Part shown: positions 31,175-39,887 of the stretch, piece by piece
Numbering within the stretch: position 1 is the first letter of the stretch
Layout of the letters: each line of letters opens with the position of its first letter
Notes under the pieces: model-generated
The model's input: the letters and a program-made list of their open reading frames with translations, nothing else
Told to the model about the DNA's origin: nothing
Databases searched by the model: none
Position numbers and translations under genes: made by a program
NCBI GenBank assembly: GCA_018380885.1
Contig: JAGZSY010000001.1
Location: forward strand, 124,001-188,000
Length of the DNA: 64,000 nucleotides
Reading direction: 5' to 3'
DNA from: Enterocloster asparagiformis
GTDB taxonomy: Bacteria; Bacillota; Clostridia; Lachnospirales; Lachnospiraceae

Positions 31175-31263
31175 AATATGTATATCCTGGGGATTGGCCC
31201 AGAGTCTCTACCAACTACCGAAAAGAGTTGACTACATAGTTTATGTAGCCAGCTCTTTTTTTC
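31175..31263 (+). promoter_or_regulatory. Purine-class riboswitch with overlapping terminator (ON-type)
   Basis: P1 TATGTA (31177-31182) pairs with TACATA (31233-31238). P2 is CTGGG/CCCAG with loop GATTGG. J2/3 reads AGTCTCTACC against the guanine consensus AGTTTCTACC. P3 is CAACT/AGTTG with loop ACCGAAAAG, and J3/1 has the C (31232) typical of guanine-class, not adenine-class, aptamers. The terminator (31222-31263: AGAG..CTACATA/TATGTAG..CTCT then T7) uses the 3' strands of P3 and P1. Ligand binding should therefore block termination and switch the operon ON. The ligand is probably a 6-oxopurine such as guanine, hypoxanthine or xanthine. Confidence 0.88.
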
Positions 31264-31435
31264 GTCCGGAAGTATCCGGGGAATCGGCTGTGCGCTGGGG
31301 AAAACGTAGTTGGAGGAGGTCTGCCGGACTCGCACAAAGAGGCATTTGGTGCGGGGTTGGCGGACTTTTTGATTGGGCAGCATGAGCCGGGGAGTTACAA
31401 GTGGACGGCAAGACGAGGTAAGGAGGAAGCATAGA

Positions 31436-33862
31436 ATGAAGATTGTAGGCCAGGAATTGAAACGGGTCGACGCTTACGGCAAGGTGACCGGGGAGGCGAA
31501 GTATACCGCGGATTTGGAACCGAGGGATATTCTCCACGGGAAGGTGGTGCACTCCACCATCGCCAACGGGCGGGTCAAGAGCTTTGATCTGACCGAGGCC
31601 ATGAAGGTGCCGGGCGTTGTGAAGATCGTCACCTGCTTTGACGCTCCGGAGTGCCAGTTTCCCACCGCGGGACATCCGTGGAGCGTGGAGGCTAAGCATC
31701 AGGACATCTGCGACAGGCGGATATTAAACGAGCGCGTCCGTCTGTACGGCGACGACATTGCGGCCGTGGTGGCGGAGAACGAGGTGGCGGCGGCCCAGGC
31801 GGCCAGGCTGATCAAGGTGGAGTACGAGGAGTATGAGCCCATTGTCACCGTGGAGGCGGCCATGGCGGAGGACGCGACCCCGCTGCACCCGGACCTGCGA
31901 AAGGACAACGTGATCGTGCACTCCCACATGACCATGGGGGACAGCGATTTTACCTTTGACCAGGGGATTCTGGACGCCAGGAAGCAGTGTCCGGGGGAGG
32001 AGCTGGTGGAGATCGAGGTGGAGTACGACACGCCCCGCATCTCCCACTGCCACATTGAATTGCCGGTTTCCTGGGCGTATGTGGACACCAACGGAAAGGT
32101 CACCGTGGTATCCTCCACCCAGATTCCCCATATCGTGCGGCGCTGTACGGCCCAGGCGCTGGGAATCCCGGTGGGCCAGGTGCGCATCATCAAACCGTAC
32201 ATAGGGGGAGGCTTCGGCAACAAGCAGGATGTGCTCTACGAGCCGTTAAACGCTTTTCTGACCATGTCTGTGGGCGGCCGGCCGGTACGGCTGGAGATCA
32301 GCCGCGAGGAGACCATTTCCGGCACCCGCACCCGCCATGCGATCAAGGGAAAATGTAAAGGGCTGGTGACAAAGGACGGCCGCGTGCTGGCCAGAAAGCT
32401 GGAGGCCTACGCGAACAACGGCGCCTACGCCTCCCACGGGCACGCGATCTGCGCCAACTGCGGCAATGTGTTCAAGGACCTGTACCGGGATGAGCTGGGC
32501 TGCGAGGTGGACTGCTGGACCGTGTACACCTCATCGCCCACAGCCGGAGCCATGAGGGCCTACGGCATCCCGCAGGCCGACTGGTTCGCAGAGTGCCTGG
32601 CGGACGATTTGGCCTGGGAGATCGGCATGGACCCCTGCGAATTCCGCCTGAAAAACTGTATGCAGGACGGGTTTGTGGACCCGGCCAACGGGATCACCTT
32701 CCACTCCTACGGGCTGAGGCAGTGCATCGAGGAGGGCAGAAAGTACCTGGGCTGGGACGAGAAATGGAAGGCCTACGGCAATCAGACCGGCCCGGTCCGC
32801 AGGGGCGTGGGCATGGCGATTTTCTGCTACAAGACGGGCGTGCACCCCATTTCCCTGGAGACCAGCTCCGCGAGGATGGTGCTGAACCAGGACGGCTCCA
32901 TGCAGCTGTGCATGGGCGCTACGGAGATCGGCCAGGGCGCGGACACCGTGTTCTCCCAGATGGCTGCCGAGACCACGGGAATCTCGTTCGACAAGGTTTA
33001 TATCGTGTCCACCCAGGACACGGACACCACGCCCTTTGACACGGGCGCGTACGCGTCCCGCCAGACCTACGTTTCCGGCATGGCCTGCAAGAAGTGCGGG
33101 GAGGAGTTCCGCCACAAGATTCTGGAGTATGCGGCTTATATGCTGAATCACGACTTAACCGACCTGTCCAAGACCATTTACGCGGATCAGGTGAAGGAGG
33201 CCGCGGTCAGGCTGCGGGAGGCCCTGGGGCTTCACGAGGGCGACCAGGTGACGGAGGATATGCTGGATATCGCGGACAGCAAGATCGTGGTGAACGGCGG
33301 GGACCCGGTGCTCTTTGATGTGGCCGTGGTGGCCGACACCGCCTTCTATTCCCTGGACCGCTCCGTGCACATCACGGCGGAGGTTACCAACCAGTGCAAG
33401 GACAACACCTTCTCCTCCGGCTGCTGCTTTGTGGAGATCGAGGTGGATATGCCCCTGGGGCTGGTGACGGTGAAGGACATTGTCAATGTCCACGACTCCG
33501 GCGTGCTGATCAACCCCATCACCGCCCGCGCGCAGGTGCACGGCGGAATGAGCATGGGTCTGGGCTACGGGCTTTCGGAGGAGCTGCTGGTGGATGAAAA
33601 GACCGGCAGAGCTTTAAACAACAACCTGCTGGACTACAAGATTCCCACGGCCATGGACACTCCGGACCTGAATGTGAAATTCATCCAGCTGGAGGACCCC
33701 ACCGGCCCTTACGGAAATAAGTCCCTGGGCGAGCCGCCGGCTATTCCCGTGGCCCCGGCTATCCGGAACGCGATTTTAAACGCCACCGGCGTGCACATGA
33801 ATGTGACGCCCATGACAGCCCAGCGGCTGATCGAAAAATTCAAAGAAAAAGGTCTGATATAA
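31436..33862 (+). CDS. Xanthine dehydrogenase-family large subunit (molybdopterin-binding)
   Basis: 808-residue catalytic subunit of a molybdenum hydroxylase. It begins MKIVGQELKRVDAYGKVTGEAKYTAD, typical of the family, and includes the Mo-cofactor motifs IGGGFGNKQD, AGAMRAYGIPQ, MGATEIGQGADTV and the C-terminal catalytic-Glu region KSLGEPPAIPVAPA. Start ATG 31436 follows AAGGAGG. FAD and iron-sulfur subunits follow, as in Clostridial three-subunit xanthine dehydrogenases. Riboswitch control and the NCS2 permease support a purine substrate. The enzyme needs molybdopterin, and possibly selenium, from elsewhere in the genome. Confidence 0.92.
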   Translation: MKIVGQELKRVDAYGKVTGEAKYTADLEPRDILHGKVVHSTIANGRVKSFDLTEAMKVPGVVKIVTCFDAPECQFPTAGHPWSVEAKHQDICDRRILNERVRLYGDDIAAVVAENEVAAAQAARLIKVEYEEYEPIVTVEAAMAEDATPLHPDLRKDNVIVHSHMTMGDSDFTFDQGILDARKQCPGEELVEIEVEYDTPRISHCHIELPVSWAYVDTNGKVTVVSSTQIPHIVRRCTAQALGIPVGQVRIIKPYIGGGFGNKQDVLYEPLNAFLTMSVGGRPVRLEISREETISGTRTRHAIKGKCKGLVTKDGRVLARKLEAYANNGAYASHGHAICANCGNVFKDLYRDELGCEVDCWTVYTSSPTAGAMRAYGIPQADWFAECLADDLAWEIGMDPCEFRLKNCMQDGFVDPANGITFHSYGLRQCIEEGRKYLGWDEKWKAYGNQTGPVRRGVGMAIFCYKTGVHPISLETSSARMVLNQDGSMQLCMGATEIGQGADTVFSQMAAETTGISFDKVYIVSTQDTDTTPFDTGAYASRQTYVSGMACKKCGEEFRHKILEYAAYMLNHDLTDLSKTIYADQVKEAAVRLREALGLHEGDQVTEDMLDIADSKIVVNGGDPVLFDVAVVADTAFYSLDRSVHITAEVTNQCKDNTFSSGCCFVEIEVDMPLGLVTVKDIVNVHDSGVLINPITARAQVHGGMSMGLGYGLSEELLVDEKTGRALNNNLLDYKIPTAMDTPDLNVKFIQLEDPTGPYGNKSLGEPPAIPVAPAIRNAILNATGVHMNVTPMTAQRLIEKFKEKGLI

Positions 33863-33874
33863 GGAGAAGGTTCT

Positions 33875-34765
33875 ATGTTTGACATTAAATCATTTTACGA
33901 GGCAAAGAGCGTTGCGGACGCCGTGGACGCCCTTGTGAAGGACCAGGATGCCGAGGTTATCAGCGGCGGCACCGATGTGCTGATCCGGGTGCGTGAGGGC
34001 AAGGACGCAGGGCGCTCCGTGGTTTCCATCCATAATCTGCAGGAGCTCAAAGGCGTGAAGCTGCTGGAGAACGGCGACCTGTGGATCGGCGCGGGCACCG
34101 CGTTCTCCCATATCACCAACGATCCCCTGATCCAGAAGTACATCCCCATGCTGGGGGAGGCGGTGGACATGGTGGGAGGCCCACAGATTCGCAACACCGG
34201 CACCATCGGCGGCAACATCTGCAACGGCGCCACCTCCGCGGATTCAGCGTCCACCATGTGGACCCTGGAGGCCGGCGTGGTTCTGGAGGGGCCTGAGGGG
34301 GAGCGCACTGTGCCTGTCTGTGAGTTCTACACAGGGCCGGGCCGGACGGTTCGCGAGAGAACAGAGGTCTGTAAGTATTTCCTGATCCCCAGGGAGAGCT
34401 TTGAGGGCTGGACCGGACATTACGTCAAATACGGCAAGCGCAAGGCCATGGAGATCGCCACCCTGGGCTGCGCGGTCCGCGTAAAGCTGTCCGAAGATAA
34501 AACGCGGGTGGAGGACGTGCGCCTGGGCTACGGAGTGGCCGGCCCCACGCCGCTGCGCTGCCGGAAGGCGGAGGAGCGCTTAAAGGGCTGTCTGGTGACG
34601 GACCGCCAGGCTGTGGCGGAATTTGCCAAAGCGGCGCTTGACGAGGTAAATCCGCGCTCTTCCTGGAGAGCGTCAAAGGAATTCCGCCTGCAGCTCATCG
34701 AGGAGCTGGCCAAGCGGGCGTTTTATGAGGCGGTAAGAAAAGCGGGAGGTGAGGTCAATGCTTAA
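33875..34765 (+). CDS. Xanthine dehydrogenase-family FAD-binding subunit
   Basis: 296-residue medium subunit that passes electrons from the iron-sulfur clusters to FAD. The FAD-binding domain (about 1-180) has ISGGTDVLIRV and GGPQIRNTGTIGGNICNGAT, the classic family signature, and a C-terminal CO-dehydrogenase flavoprotein domain (GKRKAMEIATLGCAVR). It lies 12 bases after the large subunit with AAGGAGAAGG upstream and overlaps the next gene by 8 bases. Confidence 0.94.
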   Translation: MFDIKSFYEAKSVADAVDALVKDQDAEVISGGTDVLIRVREGKDAGRSVVSIHNLQELKGVKLLENGDLWIGAGTAFSHITNDPLIQKYIPMLGEAVDMVGGPQIRNTGTIGGNICNGATSADSASTMWTLEAGVVLEGPEGERTVPVCEFYTGPGRTVRERTEVCKYFLIPRESFEGWTGHYVKYGKRKAMEIATLGCAVRVKLSEDKTRVEDVRLGYGVAGPTPLRCRKAEERLKGCLVTDRQAVAEFAKAALDEVNPRSSWRASKEFRLQLIEELAKRAFYEAVRKAGGEVNA

Positions 34766-35252
34766 CATCGTACATATGAAAGTGAACGGCAAGGAAGTGG
34801 AGCTGGCGGTGGATGAGCGGGAATCCCTGTTGGATACCCTGCGCCAGCGGCTGGGGCTGACCAGCGTAAAAAAGGGCTGCGAGGTGGGCGAGTGCGGCGC
34901 CTGCACCGTGCTGGTGAACGGGGAAGCCGTCGACAGCTGCATCTATTTGACCATGTGGGCCGACAACAAGAGCGTGATGACCGTGGAGGGCCTGAAAGGC
35001 CCCAACGGCGAGCTTTCGCCCATCCAGAAGGCATTTATCGAGGAGGCCGCGGTCCAGTGCGGGTTCTGCACGCCGGGGCTGATTATGAGCGCTGTGGAGA
35101 TCGTGGGCACAGGTAAGAAGTACAACCGTGAAGAGCTGAAAAAGTTGATTTCCGGCCATCTGTGCCGCTGCACGGGATATGAGAACATTTTAAACGCTAT
35201 GGAGCGCATCGTGGAGGAGGTCTATCGGACCAGCCATCCGGAGGAGGCGTAA
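34758..35252 (+). CDS. Xanthine dehydrogenase-family 2Fe-2S subunit
   Basis: 164-residue small subunit with two [2Fe-2S] clusters. The plant-type cluster ligands are in KKGCEVGECGACTVLVNG and VDSC; the second cluster uses CGFCTPGLIMS and HLCRCTGYENI. ATG 34758 is chosen, following GGGAGGTGAGG; it overlaps the FAD subunit gene, which suggests tight translational coupling. The 158-base gap before the permease is GC-rich with imperfect repeats and shows no clear terminator. Confidence 0.95.
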   Translation: MLNIVHMKVNGKEVELAVDERESLLDTLRQRLGLTSVKKGCEVGECGACTVLVNGEAVDSCIYLTMWADNKSVMTVEGLKGPNGELSPIQKAFIEEAAVQCGFCTPGLIMSAVEIVGTGKKYNREELKKLISGHLCRCTGYENILNAMERIVEEVYRTSHPEEA

Positions 35253-35410
35253 GCGGAAGGCTTTACAGCCTGCGCGGGCGGGATGCCCAGCGGGCTTTTG
35301 GGGCCGCGGGCCGGGGGAAGGGCCTGCGGGAGATTGCAGATGGTAATGGGCCGCGGCAGCGGCCCGGCCTGCGGTCCATTGTAATCAATAAAATCAGGGG
35401 GTAGCAAATC

Positions 35411-36766
35411 ATGAACAGCAATGCGAATTGCAGTATCAATAACATCTACCAGCTGGAGGGGAGGGTGCCGCTGGAAAAAGCGATACCCTTCGGCCTTCAG
35501 CACATCTTGGCCATGTTCGTCTCGAACCTGGCTCCGATCACCATTATCGCCGGGGCGGCCCAGCCTGCGCTGAGCCAGGCCCAGACCGCGATCCTGCTCC
35601 AGAACGCCATGTTCGTGGCCGGCATCGCCACGCTGATCCAGCTGTATCCGATCTGGCGGATCGGTTCCCGACTGCCCGTGGTGATGGGAGTCAGCTTTAC
35701 CTTTGTCACCGTGCTCAGCACCATTGCGGCAAACTACGGATACCCGTCCGTGGTGGGAGCCGTGCTGGTGGGCGGCCTCATGGAGGGAACTCTGGGCCTG
35801 TTAGCCAAATACTGGCGCAAAATCATCACGCCCATTGTGGCGGCTTCCGTGGTGACGGCCATCGGTTTCTCACTGTTCACCGTGGGCACCCGCTCCTTCG
35901 GCGGCGGTTACGCCGAGGATTTCGGCTCCGCCTCCAACCTGACGCTGGGCGCGATTACGCTGCTGACCTGCCTGCTGTGGAACATTTTCGCCAAGGGGTA
36001 TTTAAAGCAGCTCTCCGTGCTGGCCGGCCTGATCGTGGGCTATGTTCTGGCCATTTTCATGGGCAAGGTGGATTTGAGCCTGATTATGTCCGGGGGCGTA
36101 ATCGCATTTCCCAAGCTGCTGCCCTTTATGCCGGAGTTTCACGCCGGGGCTATCATCTCGGCCTGTATTATTTTCCTGGTGTCCGCGGCGGAGACCATCG
36201 GGGACACGTCGGCTCTGGTGTCCGGCGGCTTAAACCGGGAGATCACCGGTAAGGAGATTTCGGGGTCCCTGGCCTGCGACGGCTACGCCTCGGCCATGTC
36301 CACCCTGTTCGGATGTCCGCCTGTGACCTCCTTTTCCCAGAACGTGGGCCTGATCGCCATGACCAAGGTGGTCAATCGGTTCACGATCATGACCGGCGCG
36401 GCCTGTATGATCCTGGCCGGCCTGCTGCCGCCGGTGGGGAACTTCTTCGCCTCCCTGCCCCAGGCGGTTCTGGGCGGCTGCACGATCATGATGTTCGGCT
36501 CTATTTTGACCTCCGGAATCCAGATGATCGCCAAGTGCGGCTTCTCCCAGCGCAACATCGTGATCGCCTCCCTCTCCCTGTCCATCGGGATCGGCTTTAC
36601 CACGGCCAGCGAGATCGGAATCTGGAATATTTTCCCGTCCCTGGTGCAGTCCGTATTCTCGGCCAACGTGGTGGCGGTGGTGTTCGTGGTTTCCGTGTTC
36701 TTAAGCCTTGTGCTGCCGAAGGATATGGATATCAAGATGCTGGAGGACGGCGGGAGCGGGAAGTAA
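35411..36766 (+). CDS. NCS2-family purine (xanthine/uracil) permease
   Basis: 451-residue, roughly 14-helix symporter for nucleobases. The family signature QNVGLIAMTKVVNR is present, with GLQHILAMFVSNLAPI near the N-terminus and the substrate-binding Glu region SAAETIGDTSAL. It follows the three molybdenum-hydroxylase genes under the purine riboswitch, which points to xanthine or another purine rather than uracil. ATG 35411 follows CAGGGGGTAGC. A terminator lies 80 bases downstream. Confidence 0.92.
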   Translation: MNSNANCSINNIYQLEGRVPLEKAIPFGLQHILAMFVSNLAPITIIAGAAQPALSQAQTAILLQNAMFVAGIATLIQLYPIWRIGSRLPVVMGVSFTFVTVLSTIAANYGYPSVVGAVLVGGLMEGTLGLLAKYWRKIITPIVAASVVTAIGFSLFTVGTRSFGGGYAEDFGSASNLTLGAITLLTCLLWNIFAKGYLKQLSVLAGLIVGYVLAIFMGKVDLSLIMSGGVIAFPKLLPFMPEFHAGAIISACIIFLVSAAETIGDTSALVSGGLNREITGKEISGSLACDGYASAMSTLFGCPPVTSFSQNVGLIAMTKVVNRFTIMTGAACMILAGLLPPVGNFFASLPQAVLGGCTIMMFGSILTSGIQMIAKCGFSQRNIVIASLSLSIGIGFTTASEIGIWNIFPSLVQSVFSANVVAVVFVVSVFLSLVLPKDMDIKMLEDGGSGK

Positions 36767-36847
36767 CCGGATTCTTTCGTTTATGCAGTAGAACTTTATC
36801 GATAGTTTCTTTAATTGTTTAATATTCCAATTCTGTCATATTTGTCT

Positions 36848-36892
36848 TTGCCAGAAGGTTTACCTGATTGAAGGTATCCTTCTGGCATTTTT
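36848..36892 (+). terminator. Terminator after the NCS2 permease
   Basis: TGCCAGAAGG (36849-36858) pairs with CCTTCTGGCA (36878-36887), followed by TTTTTG. It marks the end of the GC-rich purine operon. Confidence 0.9.
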
Positions 36893-37007
36893 GCATCTGT
36901 GACTCCTTCTCAGGCAGGTTATAAGGAGAATGGGATATGGAGAATAGCCCTTCATGCAAAAATATAGTATATTGTTAAAATGTGTTGATTTTTAAATTGA
37001 TGAACAC

Positions 37008-37083
37008 TTGACATGAAATAAAAAATTTGATATTATTATCTAAATAACGAATAACAATTTTAATAACAAAATTGTTAAACAAT
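37008..37083 (+). promoter_or_regulatory. Promoter and palindromic operator of the amidohydrolase-dpp operon
   Basis: TTGACA (37008-37013), 17-base spacer, TATTAT (37031-37036). The perfect palindrome ATTGTTAAACAAT lies at 37071-37083, and a second inverted arrangement AACAATTTT/AAAATTGTT at 37053-37061/37068-37076 overlaps it. The palindrome recurs at three other promoters in the island and fits a FadR-type GntR operator. It lies downstream of the predicted start site, where binding would repress. Confidence 0.75.
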
Positions 37084-37101
37084 ATTTTGAGGAGGAATGT
37101 T

Positions 37102-38469
37102 ATGCCGGATCAAATGAACCCAGTCATACGAACATGGTACGAGGATAACAAGCATGATGTAGCGGATTTAGCGCTGAAGGTGTGGGCAAATGCTGAATCG
37201 CTGCACGAGGAGTACTATGCATGTGAAGTCACCGCTGAATTTATGAAAAAACAGGGATTTTCCGTGGAGACGTTCCATTGCTTATATCCTGAACGACGGC
37301 CTAACACGGTAGTTGCTACATGGGGGAGCGGAAAGCCGGTCATTGGTTTTATTGGCGAATACGATGGATTGCCTGATCACGGACAGGAAGCGGTTCCTTA
37401 TCGTGCCCCGATTGAAGGCAAGTGTGGTCATGGATGTGGCCATAACCTGATGAACGCTTCCTGCGCATCCGCTACTGCGGCTCTGAAAGCGGCTATGGAA
37501 GCGGAAGGCCTTTCCGGTACAATTAAGTATTTTGCATGTCCGGCGGAAGAGGGTGGGGACGGTAAAATGCACATGGCTAAGGCGGGAGTGTTTGACGGAC
37601 TTGACTGCTGCTTCTCCTGGCATCCTCAGCCGGGGACCAACTTGCGTATTAAGGAAGTAATCATGAATACGGGAATTAGTCTGAAAGTGGAATTTTTTGG
37701 AAAAACTGCGCATGCCAGCGTTGCCCCCCAAGATGGCCGTTCTGCTCTGGATGCCTGCGAGCTGATGAATGTCGGGATCAACTACCTGCGGGAGCACATT
37801 CCTTCCACCAGCCGGGTTTTTTATAAATATTCCGCCGGAGGGGATAACGTTTTGCCGGAGTATGCAGCCTATGAATACTTTGTCCGTGCGGCAGATTTAA
37901 ACGCCGCCACCGATCTGTACCAGCGGGTGAGGAAATGTGCGGTTGGCGCTGCTACAATGACGGAAACCAAGTATAAGATTACAGTACCTTCTATCAGCCT
38001 CGCGCCTATTCAGATTGATGATTTCAATAATCTGCTGGCGAACGCGATGATGAAGCTGCCTAAGCTGACATACACAGAGGATGAAATAAAGTTTGCCCGG
38101 GAACTTTACCGCAATATTTCCGGCTGTGAACCCGCCAGTGATGAGGTTGCGATTCCATCCGGGTTTGAAGCCCCCACCGGCATTCATACCCATGTTCCCA
38201 ACACAACCGACGTTGGCTGGGTGGCGCGTAAGATTCCAACTGCCCGGCTTCAGGGATTGGCTATGATTGGAGGCACCAGCATGCATTCCTGGGCCTGCGT
38301 GGCCTGCACAGGCCATTCCATTGGCGTTAAGGGCGCTGTCTGGTCGGGAATGGCGCAGGCGCAGGGAGGGTACGATGTGCTGAAGAATCCTTCCGTTATT
38401 GAGGCTTGGTGGGAGGAGCTGCGCAGGCAGACAAAGGACGAGACAGAACCCGTTGTAATGGAAGTTTAA
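37102..38469 (+). CDS. AbgB-like M20 amidohydrolase, copy 1
   Basis: 455-residue metal-dependent amidase of peptidase family M20 (subgroup of AbgB, aminobenzoyl-glutamate and indole-acetyl-amino-acid hydrolases). Metal-ligand regions are GKCGHGCGHNLMN, PAEEGGDGK and SWHPQPGTN, with the C-terminal His in GGTSMHSWACVACTGHS. Start ATG 37102 follows GAGGAGG; the upstream TTG at 37072 lies inside the operator. Soluble, no signal peptide, so it acts on imported conjugates. It is followed 11 bases later by an equal-length paralogue. Confidence 0.88.
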   Translation: MPDQMNPVIRTWYEDNKHDVADLALKVWANAESLHEEYYACEVTAEFMKKQGFSVETFHCLYPERRPNTVVATWGSGKPVIGFIGEYDGLPDHGQEAVPYRAPIEGKCGHGCGHNLMNASCASATAALKAAMEAEGLSGTIKYFACPAEEGGDGKMHMAKAGVFDGLDCCFSWHPQPGTNLRIKEVIMNTGISLKVEFFGKTAHASVAPQDGRSALDACELMNVGINYLREHIPSTSRVFYKYSAGGDNVLPEYAAYEYFVRAADLNAATDLYQRVRKCAVGAATMTETKYKITVPSISLAPIQIDDFNNLLANAMMKLPKLTYTEDEIKFARELYRNISGCEPASDEVAIPSGFEAPTGIHTHVPNTTDVGWVARKIPTARLQGLAMIGGTSMHSWACVACTGHSIGVKGAVWSGMAQAQGGYDVLKNPSVIEAWWEELRRQTKDETEPVVMEV

Positions 38470-38480
38470 GGAGAGTATCA

Positions 38481-39848
38481 ATGAGCGATCAAGTAAATCC
38501 GATAATTAAGAAATGGTTTGATGAACACAGCGCAGAGACAGTGCAGCTGGCATTGGATATCTGGAATCATCCAGAACCCGCCCATGAGGAATATTATGCT
38601 TGCGAGATCACTGCGGAATTTATGAAAAAAAATGGCTTTCGCGTTGAGACGTTCCACTGTCTGGATCAAACGCGGAAGCCCAATACGGTTGTAGCGACAT
38701 GGGGCAGCGGAAGCCCGGTAATCGGTATTCTTGGCGAATATGATGCATTGCCTGGCCTGGGGCAGGAGTCGGTTCCCTACCGAGCTCCAATTAAAGGGAA
38801 ATGTGGTCATGGCTGTGGTCATAATCTGATGAATGCCGCGTGCTCATCTGCAGCTGTTGCGCTGAAGGAGGCAATAGAGGCCGGCGGACTTAAGGGGACA
38901 GTTAAATACTTTGCCTGTCCTGCAGAGGAGGGCGGAGATGGCAAAATGCACATGGCTAAAGCAGGTGTGTTCGACGGTTTAGATTGCTGCTTTGCCTGGC
39001 ATCCTCAGCCTGGTACCAATCTTCGTATTAAGGAGGTTATTTTGAATTCCATTATTGGTATGAAGGTGGAATTTTTCGGCAAGGATTCCCACGCAGCTGT
39101 TGCACCCGAGGAGGGACGCTCCGCGCTGGATGCCTGTGAAATCATGAATGTCGGTGTCAACTATCTGCGGGAGCATATGCCTGCCACCAGCCGTGTGCAC
39201 TACATATATACCAATGGTGGAGAGAGGACGAACATAGTTCCGAATTATGCTTCTCTGGCTTACACAATCAGAGCTGTGGATCTCAATTCGGTGAGAAGCC
39301 TCTACGAGAGAGTGAAAAAATGCGCGGAAGGTGCAGCTACTATGACGGAGACGGAATTTAAAATAACAGTTGAATCGGTCGGTCTGGCTCCCGCTCAGAT
39401 TGATGATTTCAATAATTTCTTTTATCGTTCCATGCAGAAACTGCCCAAGCTGTCCTACACAGAAGATGAGATTAAATTTGCAAGAGAGTTGTTCCGCAAT
39501 GTTACCGGGCGCGAACCTGCCAGCGATGAGGAAGCGATTCCGTCCGGTATCGAGGCGCCTACAGGAATCCATAAAAATGTTCCTAATTCCACAGATGTGG
39601 GATGGGTGGCCCGCAAGGTGCCAACCTCGCGTCTGATGGGGCTGGCCATGATTGGCGGGACCAGTATGCATTCCTGGGCCTGTGTGGCCTGCACCGGCCA
39701 TTCAATTGGCACAAAGGGGGCTTGCTACGTGGCTATGGCCATTGCCCAGGCTGCATTCGACGTTGCCTGTGACCCCTCTGTGATTCCACCTTGGTGGGAG
39801 GATCTCCGCGCCCAGACGAAAGATGAGAGTGAGCCCGTTTTTGATTGA
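38481..39848 (+). CDS. AbgB-like M20 amidohydrolase, copy 2
   Basis: 455-residue paralogue of the preceding gene, of identical length and with the same metal-ligand regions (GKCGHGCGHNLMN, PAEEGGDGK, AWHPQPGTN, GGTSMHSWACVACTGHS). The two differ mainly in the lid/dimerisation domain (residues about 195-320), for example STSRVFYKYSAGG against ATSRVHYIYTNGG. AbgA/AbgB-type enzymes can be heterodimers, so the pair may form one complex or two enzymes with different specificity. ATG 38481 follows AAGGAGAG; the longer frame to 38406 overlaps copy 1. Confidence 0.88.
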   Translation: MSDQVNPIIKKWFDEHSAETVQLALDIWNHPEPAHEEYYACEITAEFMKKNGFRVETFHCLDQTRKPNTVVATWGSGSPVIGILGEYDALPGLGQESVPYRAPIKGKCGHGCGHNLMNAACSSAAVALKEAIEAGGLKGTVKYFACPAEEGGDGKMHMAKAGVFDGLDCCFAWHPQPGTNLRIKEVILNSIIGMKVEFFGKDSHAAVAPEEGRSALDACEIMNVGVNYLREHMPATSRVHYIYTNGGERTNIVPNYASLAYTIRAVDLNSVRSLYERVKKCAEGAATMTETEFKITVESVGLAPAQIDDFNNFFYRSMQKLPKLSYTEDEIKFARELFRNVTGREPASDEEAIPSGIEAPTGIHKNVPNSTDVGWVARKVPTSRLMGLAMIGGTSMHSWACVACTGHSIGTKGACYVAMAIAQAAFDVACDPSVIPPWWEDLRAQTKDESEPVFD

Positions 39849-39887
39849 ATCAGAAAGTAAGCAGAACAATTAAAGGAGGAAGCTATA

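Noticed and set aside
31373-35252. Nicotinate dehydrogenase of a nicotinate-fermentation pathway, linked to the downstream DmdAB-like genes
   Set aside because: In Eubacterium barkeri these gene types do co-occur, but here the molybdenum hydroxylase is under a purine riboswitch with an NCS2 permease, and enamidase, 6-hydroxynicotinate reductase and the B12-dependent mutase are absent.
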